The notes under the pieces were generated by a model. The model did no database searches and was not told the DNA's origin. It was given only the letters and a program-made list of their open reading frames with translations. Made by a program: the position numbers and the translations under genes. DNA of 45,607 nucleotides from Sunxiuqinia elliptica (lineage in GTDB: Bacteria > Bacteroidota > Bacteroidia > Bacteroidales > Prolixibacteraceae): contig NZ_FONW01000007.1 of NCBI RefSeq assembly GCF_900113005.1, forward strand, positions 179,320-224,926. The letters run 5' to 3'. Shown piece by piece: positions 35,252-44,984 of the stretch (the first letter of the stretch is position 1; every line of letters begins with the position of its first letter).

Positions 35252-35314
35252 AGGTTCATTTTTTGAAACCTGAAAATTTTCTTCCGGTATTTTTTTAAAG
35301 CAAGTTTTTTTGGC

Positions 35315-38242
35315 ATGGCCCTCGAACTGATTATAGGACTGACAGAACACCGTACATTTGGAAATATTTTCCAAGCCTTTTTAATTGAAAAAAGAGTTTC
35401 ATTTTACAGCATTGCAAAACTAGTCAAGCTGCATGATCTTCCAGAGCTGAAACTAAATCAGCACCAGGAAGAATTGGTCAGACTATGCAATCAATACAGC
35501 GATGAAGCACTGGTCAAAAAATTCTCAAAACAGAAAGAATCTGGCAAGTTCTTTCAGGAAATGGATCACACCCTTTTTCAGGATCATATCAGTCCGTACA
35601 TTGACCAATACATGCGTCAAATCGCGCTACTCCTGATGCAGCAAAAGACCAGGCTCTTTTTTAAACAGGTTAAGTATTCAAACCTATATGATGAAGACCG
35701 GATCGAAGTGCCGGAGACCTTTTCACTGGCAACCTTTTGTTTTGAGCGAAATGACGAAGGTACCCGTTACTCATTGGCCATCGAACATGAAGGAAAACCG
35801 CTCAACATCAGAAACAAGAACCTGGCCATCGTGACCAGCCAACCCTGCAGTTTTATATGGCAAAACAAAATGTTTCTATTTCGTCATATCAGCGCTAAAA
35901 AACTCCTGCCCTTTTTAGACAAAGAGTTTATTCAGATTCCGAAAGCTGTGGAGGATAAATATTTTGAAACCTTCATTTTAAATACGGTAAAAAACTATCC
36001 GGTAAAGGCCAGTGGATTTACCATCGAAAACTGCGACAGCCACAAAAGCATGCTGCTATCCATGGAGCCCAACCTGCAGATGGAACCTGTTTTTGTCCCT
36101 CGTTTTAAATATGGAGAAGCTGAATACTTGCCCAACAACAAGTCAACCGTATTTGTCAACCTCCAAAAGCAAGGAGATAATTACCATTTTAAGAAATACC
36201 GAAGAGATTTTGACTGGGAAACGCAACAACTTCAATTTCTGAAGCAGCTTGGGCTGGAAGAAAAAACAGGCACCTTATTACCCAAAGGACTTGACCTGCT
36301 GGATCAGACCGACCGTCTGTTTGAACTATTAAAATGGATTGGCAAACACAAGCAAGAGTTGCATGAAGCCGGTATCGACATTCAGCAAAATCAATTTGAA
36401 AAGCGCTATTCAACCGCAACTCAAGACCTGGATGTTGAAATAAAAACCAGCGAGGATTGGTTCGACATCTATGCCAAAGTCAGGTTTGGCGACTTCGAAA
36501 TTCCTTTTATCAAACTCAAGCGAAACATTTTGAACGGAATCCGTGAGTTTGAACTTCCTAATGGTGAAGTGGCCATTCTTCCGAAAGAATGGTTTGCCGA
36601 ATACGAAGATCTACTTCCTTTTGCCAAGCAGGAAGGACAAGCGCTAAAGCTTCGAAAATACCATTATCAGTTACTCAAAAAGCGACTGAAGGGAATCGAC
36701 AAAACCTTCTTTCAGCGACTGGAGAAAATTGGACAAACCGCAGCTCATCCCGTTGCACTTCCGGCCAATATTCAGGCTACGCTTCGCTCCTATCAAGAAG
36801 AAGGTTTTTCATGGATGTATCATTTGTACGAGCATCAGTTTGGAGGTTGTTTGGCCGATGACATGGGACTTGGAAAAACCTTGCAAACCCTAACCCTGTT
36901 GCTCAAATTAAAACGAATGAAGCGGCAGGTTTTAGTTACCGATCCGACTGAAAGCAAAGAGCAAGGTGAGTTGTTTGAAGAAAACTCAGACGAGCAAATA
37001 CAACCTGCTGCACTAATTGTGATGCCAACCTCGCTGATACATAACTGGGAAAACGAAATCAAAAAGTTTGTCCCTTCAATGAAAGCCTACAAATATGTTG
37101 GTGTTCAACGCAAAAAGGCGCTCAACCTCAAAGGGATTATTTCTTACTACGACATCATTTTAACGACATACGGAACCGTCCGTAACGACTATGAATTACT
37201 AAAAGAACACGAGTTCTTCTACCTAATTCTGGATGAAAGTCAAAACATCAAAAACTCGGGATCAAAAACTTATCAGACCATTACAAAACTCAATGCCAAA
37301 CACCGCTTGGTTCTTACCGGAACTCCGATTGAAAACTCTTTGTCGGACCTGTGGTCACAAATCAACTTTCTGAATAAAGGACTTTTAGGCAACCAAGCTT
37401 ATTTCAAGCGCGAGTTCATCACACCAATCGAAAAAAAGAGCGATCCGGAAAAACAAGAGAAGTTAAAAACACTGATCCGGCCTTTTGTCTTACGACGCAC
37501 AAAAGAAGAGGTCGCGCGCGATTTGCCGCCGTTGACTGAGCAAATTCGCTATTGTGGCATGTCCAAGGAACAGCACAAATCGTACGAGCGGGAGAAGTCA
37601 ATCATTCGAAACAGCATTCTCCAGAATATTGAAAAAGAAGGAATGGAAAAGTCAGCCATCGTCATCCTTCAAGGACTGACCAAACTGCGCCAGCTAGCCA
37701 ATCATCCCTCCATGGTGCAAGGCAATGAACAAGCTGAATCTGGTAAGTTTGATGAAATATTCAGAAGCTTGAAAAACCTGATGGCAGAGAAACACAAAGT
37801 TCTCATTTTCTCCTCATTTGTAAGCCACCTCGAACTACTTAAAGAAAAGATTGAATCAGAGAAATGGAAATATTCCATTCTGACCGGGCGCACGACCAAA
37901 CGGGAAAAGGTCATTCGGGCTTTCCAAGAAGATCCAGAAAACAGAATCTTCCTCATTTCATTAAAAGCAGGAGGCGTTGGACTAAACCTCACTTCGGCTG
38001 ACTATGTCTTTATTATTGACCCATGGTGGAACCCAGCAGCCGAAAACCAAGCCATCAATCGGGCACACCGTATTGGGCAAGACAAAAAAGTTTTTGTTTA
38101 CCGATTTATTACCGAAGCGTCCATCGAAGAAAAGATTCAGCTCTTAAAAGAGCGTAAATCGACACTGGCTGAGAAATTTGTCAACTCAAACAACCCGTTT
38201 CAGGCCATTACCCAAAAAGAAATCATTAATCTACTAAGTTAA
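35315..38242 (+). CDS. SNF2-family DNA helicase/translocase
   Basis: The 975-residue protein has a C-terminal SNF2 ATPase core (about 495-970). Motif I holds Lys521 (DDMGLGKT), motif II is DESQ (Asp640-Gln643), motif III is LTGTPIEN, motif V is LKAGGVGLNLTSADYVF, and motif VI is QAINRAHRIGQ. The long N-terminal part (about 1-480) is of the bacterial SNF2 type and holds no motif that I can name. Such proteins translocate on duplex DNA; those near RNA polymerase recycling (RapA-like) or DNA repair are known, but the role of this group is not fixed. It is preceded by a promoter box and a perfect palindrome. Confidence 0.94.
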   Translation: MALELIIGLTEHRTFGNIFQAFLIEKRVSFYSIAKLVKLHDLPELKLNQHQEELVRLCNQYSDEALVKKFSKQKESGKFFQEMDHTLFQDHISPYIDQYMRQIALLLMQQKTRLFFKQVKYSNLYDEDRIEVPETFSLATFCFERNDEGTRYSLAIEHEGKPLNIRNKNLAIVTSQPCSFIWQNKMFLFRHISAKKLLPFLDKEFIQIPKAVEDKYFETFILNTVKNYPVKASGFTIENCDSHKSMLLSMEPNLQMEPVFVPRFKYGEAEYLPNNKSTVFVNLQKQGDNYHFKKYRRDFDWETQQLQFLKQLGLEEKTGTLLPKGLDLLDQTDRLFELLKWIGKHKQELHEAGIDIQQNQFEKRYSTATQDLDVEIKTSEDWFDIYAKVRFGDFEIPFIKLKRNILNGIREFELPNGEVAILPKEWFAEYEDLLPFAKQEGQALKLRKYHYQLLKKRLKGIDKTFFQRLEKIGQTAAHPVALPANIQATLRSYQEEGFSWMYHLYEHQFGGCLADDMGLGKTLQTLTLLLKLKRMKRQVLVTDPTESKEQGELFEENSDEQIQPAALIVMPTSLIHNWENEIKKFVPSMKAYKYVGVQRKKALNLKGIISYYDIILTTYGTVRNDYELLKEHEFFYLILDESQNIKNSGSKTYQTITKLNAKHRLVLTGTPIENSLSDLWSQINFLNKGLLGNQAYFKREFITPIEKKSDPEKQEKLKTLIRPFVLRRTKEEVARDLPPLTEQIRYCGMSKEQHKSYEREKSIIRNSILQNIEKEGMEKSAIVILQGLTKLRQLANHPSMVQGNEQAESGKFDEIFRSLKNLMAEKHKVLIFSSFVSHLELLKEKIESEKWKYSILTGRTTKREKVIRAFQEDPENRIFLISLKAGGVGLNLTSADYVFIIDPWWNPAAENQAINRAHRIGQDKKVFVYRFITEASIEEKIQLLKERKSTLAEKFVNSNNPFQAITQKEIINLLS

Positions 38243-38338
38243 ACGCCATTTAAATCATAAGAATTCAGAACTACTGAAACATTTCCTGTTAAAGACTTCA
38301 AATAAAAAGCGCCTATAAAACTGTAATAAAAACTTGTC

Positions 38339-38366
38339 TGAGGAAACTCATGAAGCAGTTTTCTCA
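38339..38366. other. isolated 10-bp hairpin after the helicase gene
   Basis: TGAGGAAACT pairs with AGTTTTCTCA (one G-T pair, 8-nt loop). No T run follows, so it is not a standard terminator. The 232-base gap 38243-38474 holds nothing else that I can name. Confidence 0.3.
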
Positions 38367-38474
38367 AATACATTTACTTTAGCGTCTCAATAAATAATTG
38401 TCGGAATATCCGAAAACATAGCAATCTAATACCCAACATCGAAAAATCGAATATCTTATAAAAAATACAAACAG

Positions 38475-40601
38475 ATGAAGATAAGCTACCTATTTATTTT
38501 GCTTAGCTTGCTGGCAACGGCAACATTAGCTCAAAAAAAACAATTAACGCTTGAAGATGCCGTGATGGGCAGTCGTACTTACCTGCGCCCCGAAAGCCCA
38601 AGATCACTGCAATGGCTCAGCAACGAACACTACATTTTAGTTGAAAACGATACACTCTTTCAATATTCAACAAAAAAAGACAGCAAAACAGTTTTATTAA
38701 CGATTGCTGATTTAACCCAATTGACTTCAGCGAGTCCACTTCCATTCAGCTATTTCCCTTCCGTACGGGTTGTTAATGAAAATACGATTCAGATTCGCAA
38801 CAAACAGGAATTGTTACTCATTCAGGTTAGTGACAAGCAAATTGAACAGCAACTGTCTATTCCCGCCGAAGCCAAAAACCTGGACTATTGCGATGCTAGT
38901 CAGAGCCTGGCATACACCAAGGGAGAAAACTTATTTATCCTCAATAATGAAGGCGAAAAACAAATCACCTTTGACAACCAAAAAGGAATTTTGAACGGGC
39001 ACTATGCACATCGTCGTGAGTTTGGAATCACCAAAGGAATTTTCTGGTCTCCCAACGGGACACAGGTTGCCTTTTACCGAAAAGATGAAAGCATGGTGAA
39101 AGACTACCCCCTGGTGGATTACATGACAAGGGAAGCAGAATACACGCCAGAAAAATACCCAATGGCTGGCATGACTAGCCACCAGGTTCAACTTGGTATT
39201 TATAACCTGCAAACAGGAAAAACGAGTTTCCTGAACACAGGAGAGCCTGATGACCATTACCTGACAAACATTAGCTGGAGCCCGGACGAACAATCAATTT
39301 ATATGGCTGAGCTTAACCGCGACCAAAACCACATGCAACTCAACTGCTATGATGTAGCTTCCGGAGCTAAACAATCAACACTTTTTGAAGAAAAAAGCAG
39401 CACTTACGTTGAGCCACAGCATCCTCTGGCTTTTGACGAAAATGATCCGACTCAATTTTATTACACCACACGTAAAGATGGTTGGTTCCACATTTATTTA
39501 TACAATACTTCCGGTGAGCTTATTCGCCAAATCACCAAAGGCAACTGGGAAGTAACTGATTTTTATGGTGCGGACAAAAAGTACATTTACATCCAAAGTA
39601 CGCAGGAAACACCAGTAGAACGACACCTGTATCGTGTAAAAATTTCGAATGGCGACATTGAAAGGCTAGATATTGCTGAAGGAACATTCAGAGGGAAATT
39701 ATCACCAGATAAAAGACACATCATTGCACACCGAACCGCTTTTGATGTTCCGGGAGAAACCACTCTACTCTCGACCACAGGAAAACAACTACGCACCATT
39801 CACAATGCAGAAGATCCTGCAGCTGACTATCAGTTTGGAGAGAATAAGCTGTTTACAATTAAAGCTGCCGACAATCAAACAGATCTTCACTGCCGGATGA
39901 TTCTTCCTCCTAACTTCGATAAAACAAAAAAGTACCCAGCAGTTATTTACGTGTATGGAGGACCACATGCCCAACTGGTAAACAACACGTGGCACAACGA
40001 TGTACGTTGGTGGCAATATTATTTGGCTTCCAAGGGTTTCGTGATGTTCACCGTAGACAGCCGAGGATCAGCTAACCGAGGCGAAGCTTTTGAAAATATT
40101 ATTCACCGCCGACTTGGAATTACCGAAACTGCCGACCAGATGAAAGGTGCAGAATACCTAATGAATCTACCTTTTGTTGATTCCAACCGAATTGGGGTTC
40201 ATGGCTGGAGCTACGGCGGATTTATGACCTTAAACCTGATGACGCGCCATCCCGAAGTATTCAAGGTTGGCGTAGCCGGAGGTCCTGTGGTTGATTGGAG
40301 CATGTACGAAATTATGTATGGCGAACGCTACATGGATCGCCCGGAGGAAAATCCAGAAGGTTACAACGAAACCAACATGGTTAACCATGTAAAAGATCTT
40401 CAAGGGAAGTTGATGCTTATTCATGGAGCCCAAGATGCAACCGTTGTCATGCAACACAGCATGAAGTTTTTGCGTGAATGCATCAAACAAAATAAGCCGG
40501 TCGATTTCTTTGCCTACCCCACTCATCCGCACAACGTGCACGGCAAAGACCGCATCCACTTGATGGATAAAATCTGTCAATACTTTATTGATTACCTATA
40601 A
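38475..40601 (+). CDS. dipeptidyl peptidase IV-like S9 serine peptidase
   Basis: This 708-residue exported peptidase has a signal peptide (about 1-19), a beta-propeller N-terminal domain (about 60-450; WSPNGTQVAFYRKDES, WSPDEQSIYMAE), and a C-terminal alpha/beta hydrolase. The catalytic triad is readable: Ser579 (GWSYGGF), Asp654 (GAQDATV) and His686 (PHNVHG). DPP-IV enzymes remove X-Pro or X-Ala dipeptides from peptides, here probably in the periplasm. The double Glu motif of DPP-IV is suggested by RREF followed by later acidic residues but is not certain. The stop is 4 bases from the convergent next gene. Confidence 0.93.
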   Translation: MKISYLFILLSLLATATLAQKKQLTLEDAVMGSRTYLRPESPRSLQWLSNEHYILVENDTLFQYSTKKDSKTVLLTIADLTQLTSASPLPFSYFPSVRVVNENTIQIRNKQELLLIQVSDKQIEQQLSIPAEAKNLDYCDASQSLAYTKGENLFILNNEGEKQITFDNQKGILNGHYAHRREFGITKGIFWSPNGTQVAFYRKDESMVKDYPLVDYMTREAEYTPEKYPMAGMTSHQVQLGIYNLQTGKTSFLNTGEPDDHYLTNISWSPDEQSIYMAELNRDQNHMQLNCYDVASGAKQSTLFEEKSSTYVEPQHPLAFDENDPTQFYYTTRKDGWFHIYLYNTSGELIRQITKGNWEVTDFYGADKKYIYIQSTQETPVERHLYRVKISNGDIERLDIAEGTFRGKLSPDKRHIIAHRTAFDVPGETTLLSTTGKQLRTIHNAEDPAADYQFGENKLFTIKAADNQTDLHCRMILPPNFDKTKKYPAVIYVYGGPHAQLVNNTWHNDVRWWQYYLASKGFVMFTVDSRGSANRGEAFENIIHRRLGITETADQMKGAEYLMNLPFVDSNRIGVHGWSYGGFMTLNLMTRHPEVFKVGVAGGPVVDWSMYEIMYGERYMDRPEENPEGYNETNMVNHVKDLQGKLMLIHGAQDATVVMQHSMKFLRECIKQNKPVDFFAYPTHPHNVHGKDRIHLMDKICQYFIDYL

Positions 40602-40605
40602 ACGT

Positions 40606-42447
40606 TTATTCGAAACGAAGCATATCCGGTTTGCGCGGCTGAAAGCTGTAGAACTGGGTTTTGCTTCGTTCATTAAACACCGCCCCTAAACCACCAATAT
40701 CTGCCGGATGATTCGGATAAAATGACAAACGCAGTTGCAACGTTCGAAACACCAGGTTTTCATTCCGGATCCGCACTCCAGCACCTACACCAGCATAATA
40801 ATCCTGTGTAAAAACTAAGTGTTTATTCGAACCTATCACGCCAACATCGACAAAGCCGAAAAAAGCAAAGTTAAAATCCAGAATCCTCTTCGGACTGAAC
40901 AAAACCGATTCAAAACTTAAGGTTAAGCGCTGTTTTCCGGCAGGTTCATCACTGTTAAATCCTCGGATACCGTAATCCCGGTTCAAAAACAAATTTTCCA
41001 CATCAAACCGCCGGATTCCTAAAATATAATTCAGTTTAATAAATTGCCGAAAGCTCTTTCGCCCAAACGGATACAATCGAGAAATATAAGAACCATTGAC
41101 TTCGATTTGTCCCTGCTCAAATCGATCAGGGCCAAAGAACCCTCCTATTCCGGCTGATGCAAATAAAAAAGATGGTTTGTACCGAATAAAGTTCCCTGAA
41201 GAAAAGTAAAGGTGTGAATACAAACGATCAGTAAATTCATTATCATCGTATCCAATGACTAACTCATGCAAATATCCTTTCGGGATATCTTCCGTAATTC
41301 CATAACTGTAAATAAGATAATCCCTGTAATAACTCCTTTTTGACAAGCTCAAGCTAGTCATATAAAATTTTGAATCAGCAAAGTATTGTCGGTTCCCGAT
41401 ATCAGGCTCTGGTCTTTTAAAGAAATCGTAGAATCTCATTCTGCCCGACCACACCAATTGTTTATTTCGATAGAGTACATCTTTATTCAATTGAAAAGCA
41501 TAACCTCCCCAAACATCGTAATAACGATAGTCCAAGTCAAAATCCAAAATAATCGGGCCATCATCAATCAAGCGATCGGCCCGCTTCCATCGAGCAGCAG
41601 TCAAACCTCCTCCCCACTTGGTCGTGGTTCGCAAAAACTCTTTATCAAACACCAGTGCTCCTCCATGCCTTTCATACGTATCCGCATAGCGCAATGAAAT
41701 ATCCAAAAAGTTTCCGCCAATATTATTAATGGTATAATTAGATTCAAAACCAACATATGGTTCACGGTCAACATGCCCGACTATTTTCCCCGAGATCTCG
41801 TGCCCGGCCCCCCAAATATTCTTATTATACATCTCCAGGCTAGCTACTTTCAACCCATTAATGCTCCCCCCAATCCCAAAGGAAAAAACGTCCTTGGTTA
41901 ACACCGTAACATGAACCATTTCCGTATTCAATGAGTCCTGCCGAACCAAAAAACGAACGTCTTTTATAAAGGGTAAGCGACGAATGATTCGCTCATTATC
42001 TAAAACCTGCTCGACATTCAAGGTATCACCAGGATAGACTAACACATTTTTATAAATAATTTTCTCGTTGGTTTGTGTATGTAAGCGGTTTGCTGTTTGC
42101 CCCAGCCATGTGTGACTTACTCGACTAGTATCTGCAAAAGAAGGACCAATAATATCCAGCTGCTGAACTTGCACACTGGCAATTGTTTTCCCCTCCAATT
42201 GATTTAACTGGAATAATTCCTGTTCTAAAAGCTGCTGATTCGCGACTCCTTTTTGGCTCACCAAGTTATCATACACTAACCGGGTAATCCGGTGACGATA
42301 AGCTTTATGCTTTAAGCTATCATAAAACTGCTCGGTAGAAACTGCTTCATTTGACACAGAATCTACCATAAACTCCTGGGCACTTGCCCAATAAGCTGAT
42401 TCCATCAGCAAAAAGCAAATCAATATCCCTCGATACAGTTTTCTCAC
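40606..42447 (-). CDS. outer-membrane beta-barrel protein (BamA/TamA-like)
   Basis: The 613-residue protein has a signal peptide (about 1-23), a POTRA-like soluble domain (about 125-205; KNVLVYPGDTLNVEQVLDNE, RRLPFIKDVRFLV) and a C-terminal barrel (about 215-613) of alternating aromatic-rich strands ending in the bacterial surface antigen pattern (FVDVGVIG, GAGVRIRNENLVFRTLQLRLSF). It resembles Omp85/TamA proteins that insert or transport outer-membrane components. With only one POTRA-like domain it is shorter than BamA, so a specialised relative is likely. The exact substrate is unknown. Confidence 0.88.
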   Translation of the reverse strand: MRKLYRGILICFLLMESAYWASAQEFMVDSVSNEAVSTEQFYDSLKHKAYRHRITRLVYDNLVSQKGVANQQLLEQELFQLNQLEGKTIASVQVQQLDIIGPSFADTSRVSHTWLGQTANRLHTQTNEKIIYKNVLVYPGDTLNVEQVLDNERIIRRLPFIKDVRFLVRQDSLNTEMVHVTVLTKDVFSFGIGGSINGLKVASLEMYNKNIWGAGHEISGKIVGHVDREPYVGFESNYTINNIGGNFLDISLRYADTYERHGGALVFDKEFLRTTTKWGGGLTAARWKRADRLIDDGPIILDFDLDYRYYDVWGGYAFQLNKDVLYRNKQLVWSGRMRFYDFFKRPEPDIGNRQYFADSKFYMTSLSLSKRSYYRDYLIYSYGITEDIPKGYLHELVIGYDDNEFTDRLYSHLYFSSGNFIRYKPSFLFASAGIGGFFGPDRFEQGQIEVNGSYISRLYPFGRKSFRQFIKLNYILGIRRFDVENLFLNRDYGIRGFNSDEPAGKQRLTLSFESVLFSPKRILDFNFAFFGFVDVGVIGSNKHLVFTQDYYAGVGAGVRIRNENLVFRTLQLRLSFYPNHPADIGGLGAVFNERSKTQFYSFQPRKPDMLRFE

Positions 42448-42662
42448 TCAGCTAATTATTAAATACTTTTATGCACTTCATAACGAAAGAAAATGGTTGC
42501 AATTGTCTCTTTAACCTCATTTAACAGACGATCACCTTTCCCTCCGTCCGCAGGCTTTAATTTACATTAAAAAATGAAAAGACCTTTACATCAAAAAAGA
42601 TTTAGATAAAAAAATCGCACCTCAAAATTCCCTTTTCACTCCGATTAAGGGCTTTTTGTTAT

Positions 42663-42670
42663 TAACTTTG
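42663..42670 (+). promoter_or_regulatory. -7 promoter element for the TonB-like gene
   Basis: TAACTTTG matches TAnnTTTG and ends 7 bases before the ATG at 42678, so transcription would begin at or beside the start codon (leaderless message). Confidence 0.55.
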
Positions 42671-42677
42671 CCCACGT

Positions 42678-43415
42678 ATGGCAAAAATCAAAAAGTTATA
42701 TAAGCAGAATATTTATGGCGTTATCGGAACCTTGCTATTTCATATTCTTCTGTTTGGCAGTTTTCTGCTTGCCGAAGTTAATCTAAAAGGCAAAGTTAAA
42801 GAAGAGCCAATTATCATTGATTTTTCAGCCATTGAAGAGTTGGAAGAACCTGAACTTGAAAAAGTGGAAGAGGAAGCCGAAGACGAAAATACGCCCTCTA
42901 CCCCAAACGAAACTCCACAACAAACCAGCAGGAGCAACAGAGCTGTCAATGATGCTCCCACTAAAGATCCGTTTTTTGACGAGGATTATCAACGGGAAAT
43001 CGCAGAAGCCCAGAAACTGGTTTCTGATGTAAACAGCCAATTGTCAAAAGAAGTCAAAAAGATGGAAGAATTTACGATGCCCGAAGAAACCACCGAAGGT
43101 ATGGATCCTGATTCAATCAAAAATACGATTTACTCCGGAGAAAGTAACATTCATTACTTTCTTGAAAATCGATACCATGTTCGCTTACCCATTCCTGTAT
43201 ATCTAGCACAAGGTGGAGGCTTGGTTGTTGTTGATATTGTCGTCAATCAAAGAGGTAAAGTTATCCAAGCCGAAGTACGAAAAAACAACAAGCTAAAAGA
43301 TCCGATGCTTGAAGTATATGCCAAACAGGCTGCAGAACGAACTCGTTTTAATGCAGACGCTTCTGCTCCCACTCAGCAAAAAGGAACCATTTCCTATACT
43401 TTTGTCCCGCAATAA
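42678..43415 (+). CDS. TonB-like energy transducer protein
   Basis: This 245-residue protein has a single N-terminal membrane anchor (about 12-33; YGVIGTLLFHILLFGSFLLA). A Glu-rich and Pro-poor linker follows (about 45-150), then a C-terminal beta-alpha-beta TonB-like domain (about 150-245; GGGLVVVDIVVNQRGKVIQA, GTISYTFVP). TonB proteins carry proton-motive force from ExbBD to outer-membrane transporters; the linker here is acidic where Pro/Lys-rich is usual. No exbB or exbD is adjacent. A promoter box ends 7 bases from the ATG. Confidence 0.85.
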   Translation: MAKIKKLYKQNIYGVIGTLLFHILLFGSFLLAEVNLKGKVKEEPIIIDFSAIEELEEPELEKVEEEAEDENTPSTPNETPQQTSRSNRAVNDAPTKDPFFDEDYQREIAEAQKLVSDVNSQLSKEVKKMEEFTMPEETTEGMDPDSIKNTIYSGESNIHYFLENRYHVRLPIPVYLAQGGGLVVVDIVVNQRGKVIQAEVRKNNKLKDPMLEVYAKQAAERTRFNADASAPTQQKGTISYTFVPQ

Positions 43416-43443
43416 TCCACTTTTTTGAGGGGAAACAATTTAT

Positions 43444-43478
43444 TTAACATCAATTAACAAATTTTTAACTCGAGTTAA
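43444..43478. promoter_or_regulatory. three TTAAC boxes and 14-bp palindrome (candidate operator)
   Basis: TTAAC occurs at 43444-43448, 43454-43458 and 43465-43469, spaced 10 and 11 bases, close to one helix turn. The last forms the perfect palindrome TTAACTCGAGTTAA (43465-43478). It lies just upstream of the -7 element at 43491-43498. Confidence 0.5.
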
Positions 43479-43490
43479 TGTTTTAGAGCA

Positions 43491-43498
43491 TATCTTTG
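43491..43498 (+). promoter_or_regulatory. -7 promoter element of the small RNA candidate
   Basis: TATCTTTG matches TAnnTTTG; transcription should begin near 43505. Confidence 0.5.
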
Positions 43499-43504
43499 TA
43501 GTAC

Positions 43505-43590
43505 GTTTTTTTTCATAAGTTTAGGTTTAGTTAGGTTAGTTAGTTTAGTGAGAAAAGGTAGGCCAGAGGGTCTACCTTTTTATTTTTATA
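43505..43590 (+). ncRNA. candidate small RNA, about 86 nt, no coding potential
   Basis: Between a promoter box (43491-43498) and a strong terminator lies a transcript with no ATG. From about 43516 to 43561 there is not a single C: the stretch is made of variants of TTTAGG, TTAGTTAG and TTTAGTGAG, so it should stay unstructured and could pair with pyrimidine-rich targets or bind a protein. The 3' end is the hairpin AAAAGGTAG...CTACCTTTT with a T run. This is the usual plan of a Hfq-independent or antisense-type small RNA. Expression is inferred. It cannot be the leader of the next sigma gene because it ends in a terminator. Confidence 0.6.
43552..43586 (+). terminator. rho-independent terminator of the small RNA
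   Basis: AAAAGGTAG (43553-43561) pairs with CTACCTTTT (43572-43580) and inner CC/GG around an AGA loop, followed by T-rich sequence. Confidence 0.88.
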
Positions 43591-43957
43591 GTATTTTCTC
43601 ACCTCCCCCATTTCAACTACCTGCTTTGAGTTTATTCCTGCACCAAAAACAAACAACAACTTTTTAAAAAGATCAAACTTCAATTCACTCCAACTTACAA
43701 TTTCAAAAGTCAATTTGTGACGATTTTCCCCTACAAGACAAATCCCACGATTGTATTTTGTATTTTTATCATCGAAACACATGGAGCAAACATCTATAAA
43801 GTTACGATTGTCCGTTGCTCAAAAGGCGTATATCATTTGCTTTTTAGACATTTTATGGGCATATTTAACCTGAAAATGTATTTGTGTGGTTGAAGGATTT
43901 GGCGAAGAAATATCCGTCTTTTTCGGATAAAAACATTTAAAGAATTAAATAGCGAAG
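43591..43957. other. AT-rich gap before the second ECF sigma gene
   Basis: No gene is supported here. The 80-residue minus-strand frame at 43540-43782 overlaps the terminator and lacks family features. Near the sigma gene, TATCCG/CGGATA forms a 6-bp hairpin at 43911-43929, 29 bases before the ATG. No clear TAnnTTTG box was found. Confidence 0.5.
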
Positions 43958-44542
43958 ATGATAAATTATACGAACGAAGAACTTCTAAATGGAATTCTGA
44001 GAAACGACAATTTAATTCTCCAGTACATTTATAAAAATTTCTTTTACAAGATTAACTTCTTTATAAAAAAGAATAGCGGGGATGATGAGGACTCAAATGA
44101 TATCTTCCAAGAAGCCATTATTATCATTTATCGCAAACTAAAGGCCAACGATCTGGTACTTGACTGCTCATTTGAAACCTATTTGTATTCAGTGTGTCGT
44201 TTTTTATGGCTAAAACAGCTGGAAAAAAGGAAAAACGAACGAGAAAAGATTCAAGATAATCATCAGTTTAATGAAGACATTTACGACCGCAGCTTTGAAG
44301 AGACGGCCGAAATGAATGAAAAATACAAGCTTTACCAAAAACATTTTAAAAATCTCGGCAAAGATTGTCAGAAAATACTTCAGCTCTTTTTCGACAAAGT
44401 CCCATTAAAGCAAATTGCGCAGGTAATGGGCTACCAAAGCGAAAAATATGCCAAGAAAAGAAAATACAAATGTAAAGAGTACCTTGTAAAAAGCATCAAG
44501 CAAGACATTGAGTACAAAAAGATTCTGGAAGATAACGCCTAG
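43958..44542 (+). CDS. second ECF-type RNA polymerase sigma factor
   Basis: This 194-residue sigma factor has region 2 at about 22-98 (DSNDIFQEAIIIIYRKL, SFETYLYSVCRFLWLKQLEK) and a C-terminal region 4 at about 130-185 (KDCQKILQLFFDKVPLKQIAQVMGY followed by a Lys-rich recognition helix). It differs from the first sigma factor in lacking a directly linked membrane anti-sigma gene. The next coding region, about 440 bases downstream and cut by the window end, may be its partner. Base composition is AT-richer than the neighbours. Confidence 0.9.
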   Translation: MINYTNEELLNGILRNDNLILQYIYKNFFYKINFFIKKNSGDDEDSNDIFQEAIIIIYRKLKANDLVLDCSFETYLYSVCRFLWLKQLEKRKNEREKIQDNHQFNEDIYDRSFEETAEMNEKYKLYQKHFKNLGKDCQKILQLFFDKVPLKQIAQVMGYQSEKYAKKRKYKCKEYLVKSIKQDIEYKKILEDNA

Positions 44543-44984
44543 CGACGACTACTCCTACTTGATATTCCTATAGCAAGCCTGGACTTGAAGAAAACAATAC
44601 AATATTGGCACACAAAGATGTGAGCTGCCTCTCTGTAGAATGAAGGAAATAGCATTCGGAGGGTTACCTTTTGCGAGTTTCAGGAATAAAGGTTTGAAAA
44701 TGATAAAATACACAAGCCGGAAGTTCAATCTCGAAACAAAGGCATGATTTCTGATCCTTAAGTAATTCTACAGGAACTAAAATGGATTACATTCTTGTTG
44801 CAAATACAAAAAACTAAAGCAACAGGCATACTCTTTGCAGTAATAGATTCCGGAATGTAATTCGATTGCTCACTCTTTTTTAATACAAGCACGGGGAATA
44901 TAGCAAACCAGCAGGTTACAAAGAACGAAGACACCCTGTTTTTAACATGCTTTGTAAAAAGGAAAAACGGATCCTTAAACCAGC
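44543..44984. other. 442-base gap between sigma gene and partial gene
   Basis: No ORF, RNA or terminator is supported here. ATTCCGGAAT at 44847-44856 is a perfect 10-bp palindrome but short. No clear -7 box was found before the next gene. Confidence 0.4.

Noticed and set aside
43540-43782. 80-residue minus-strand frame
   Set aside because: It runs across the small-RNA terminator, has no family features and no promoter box.
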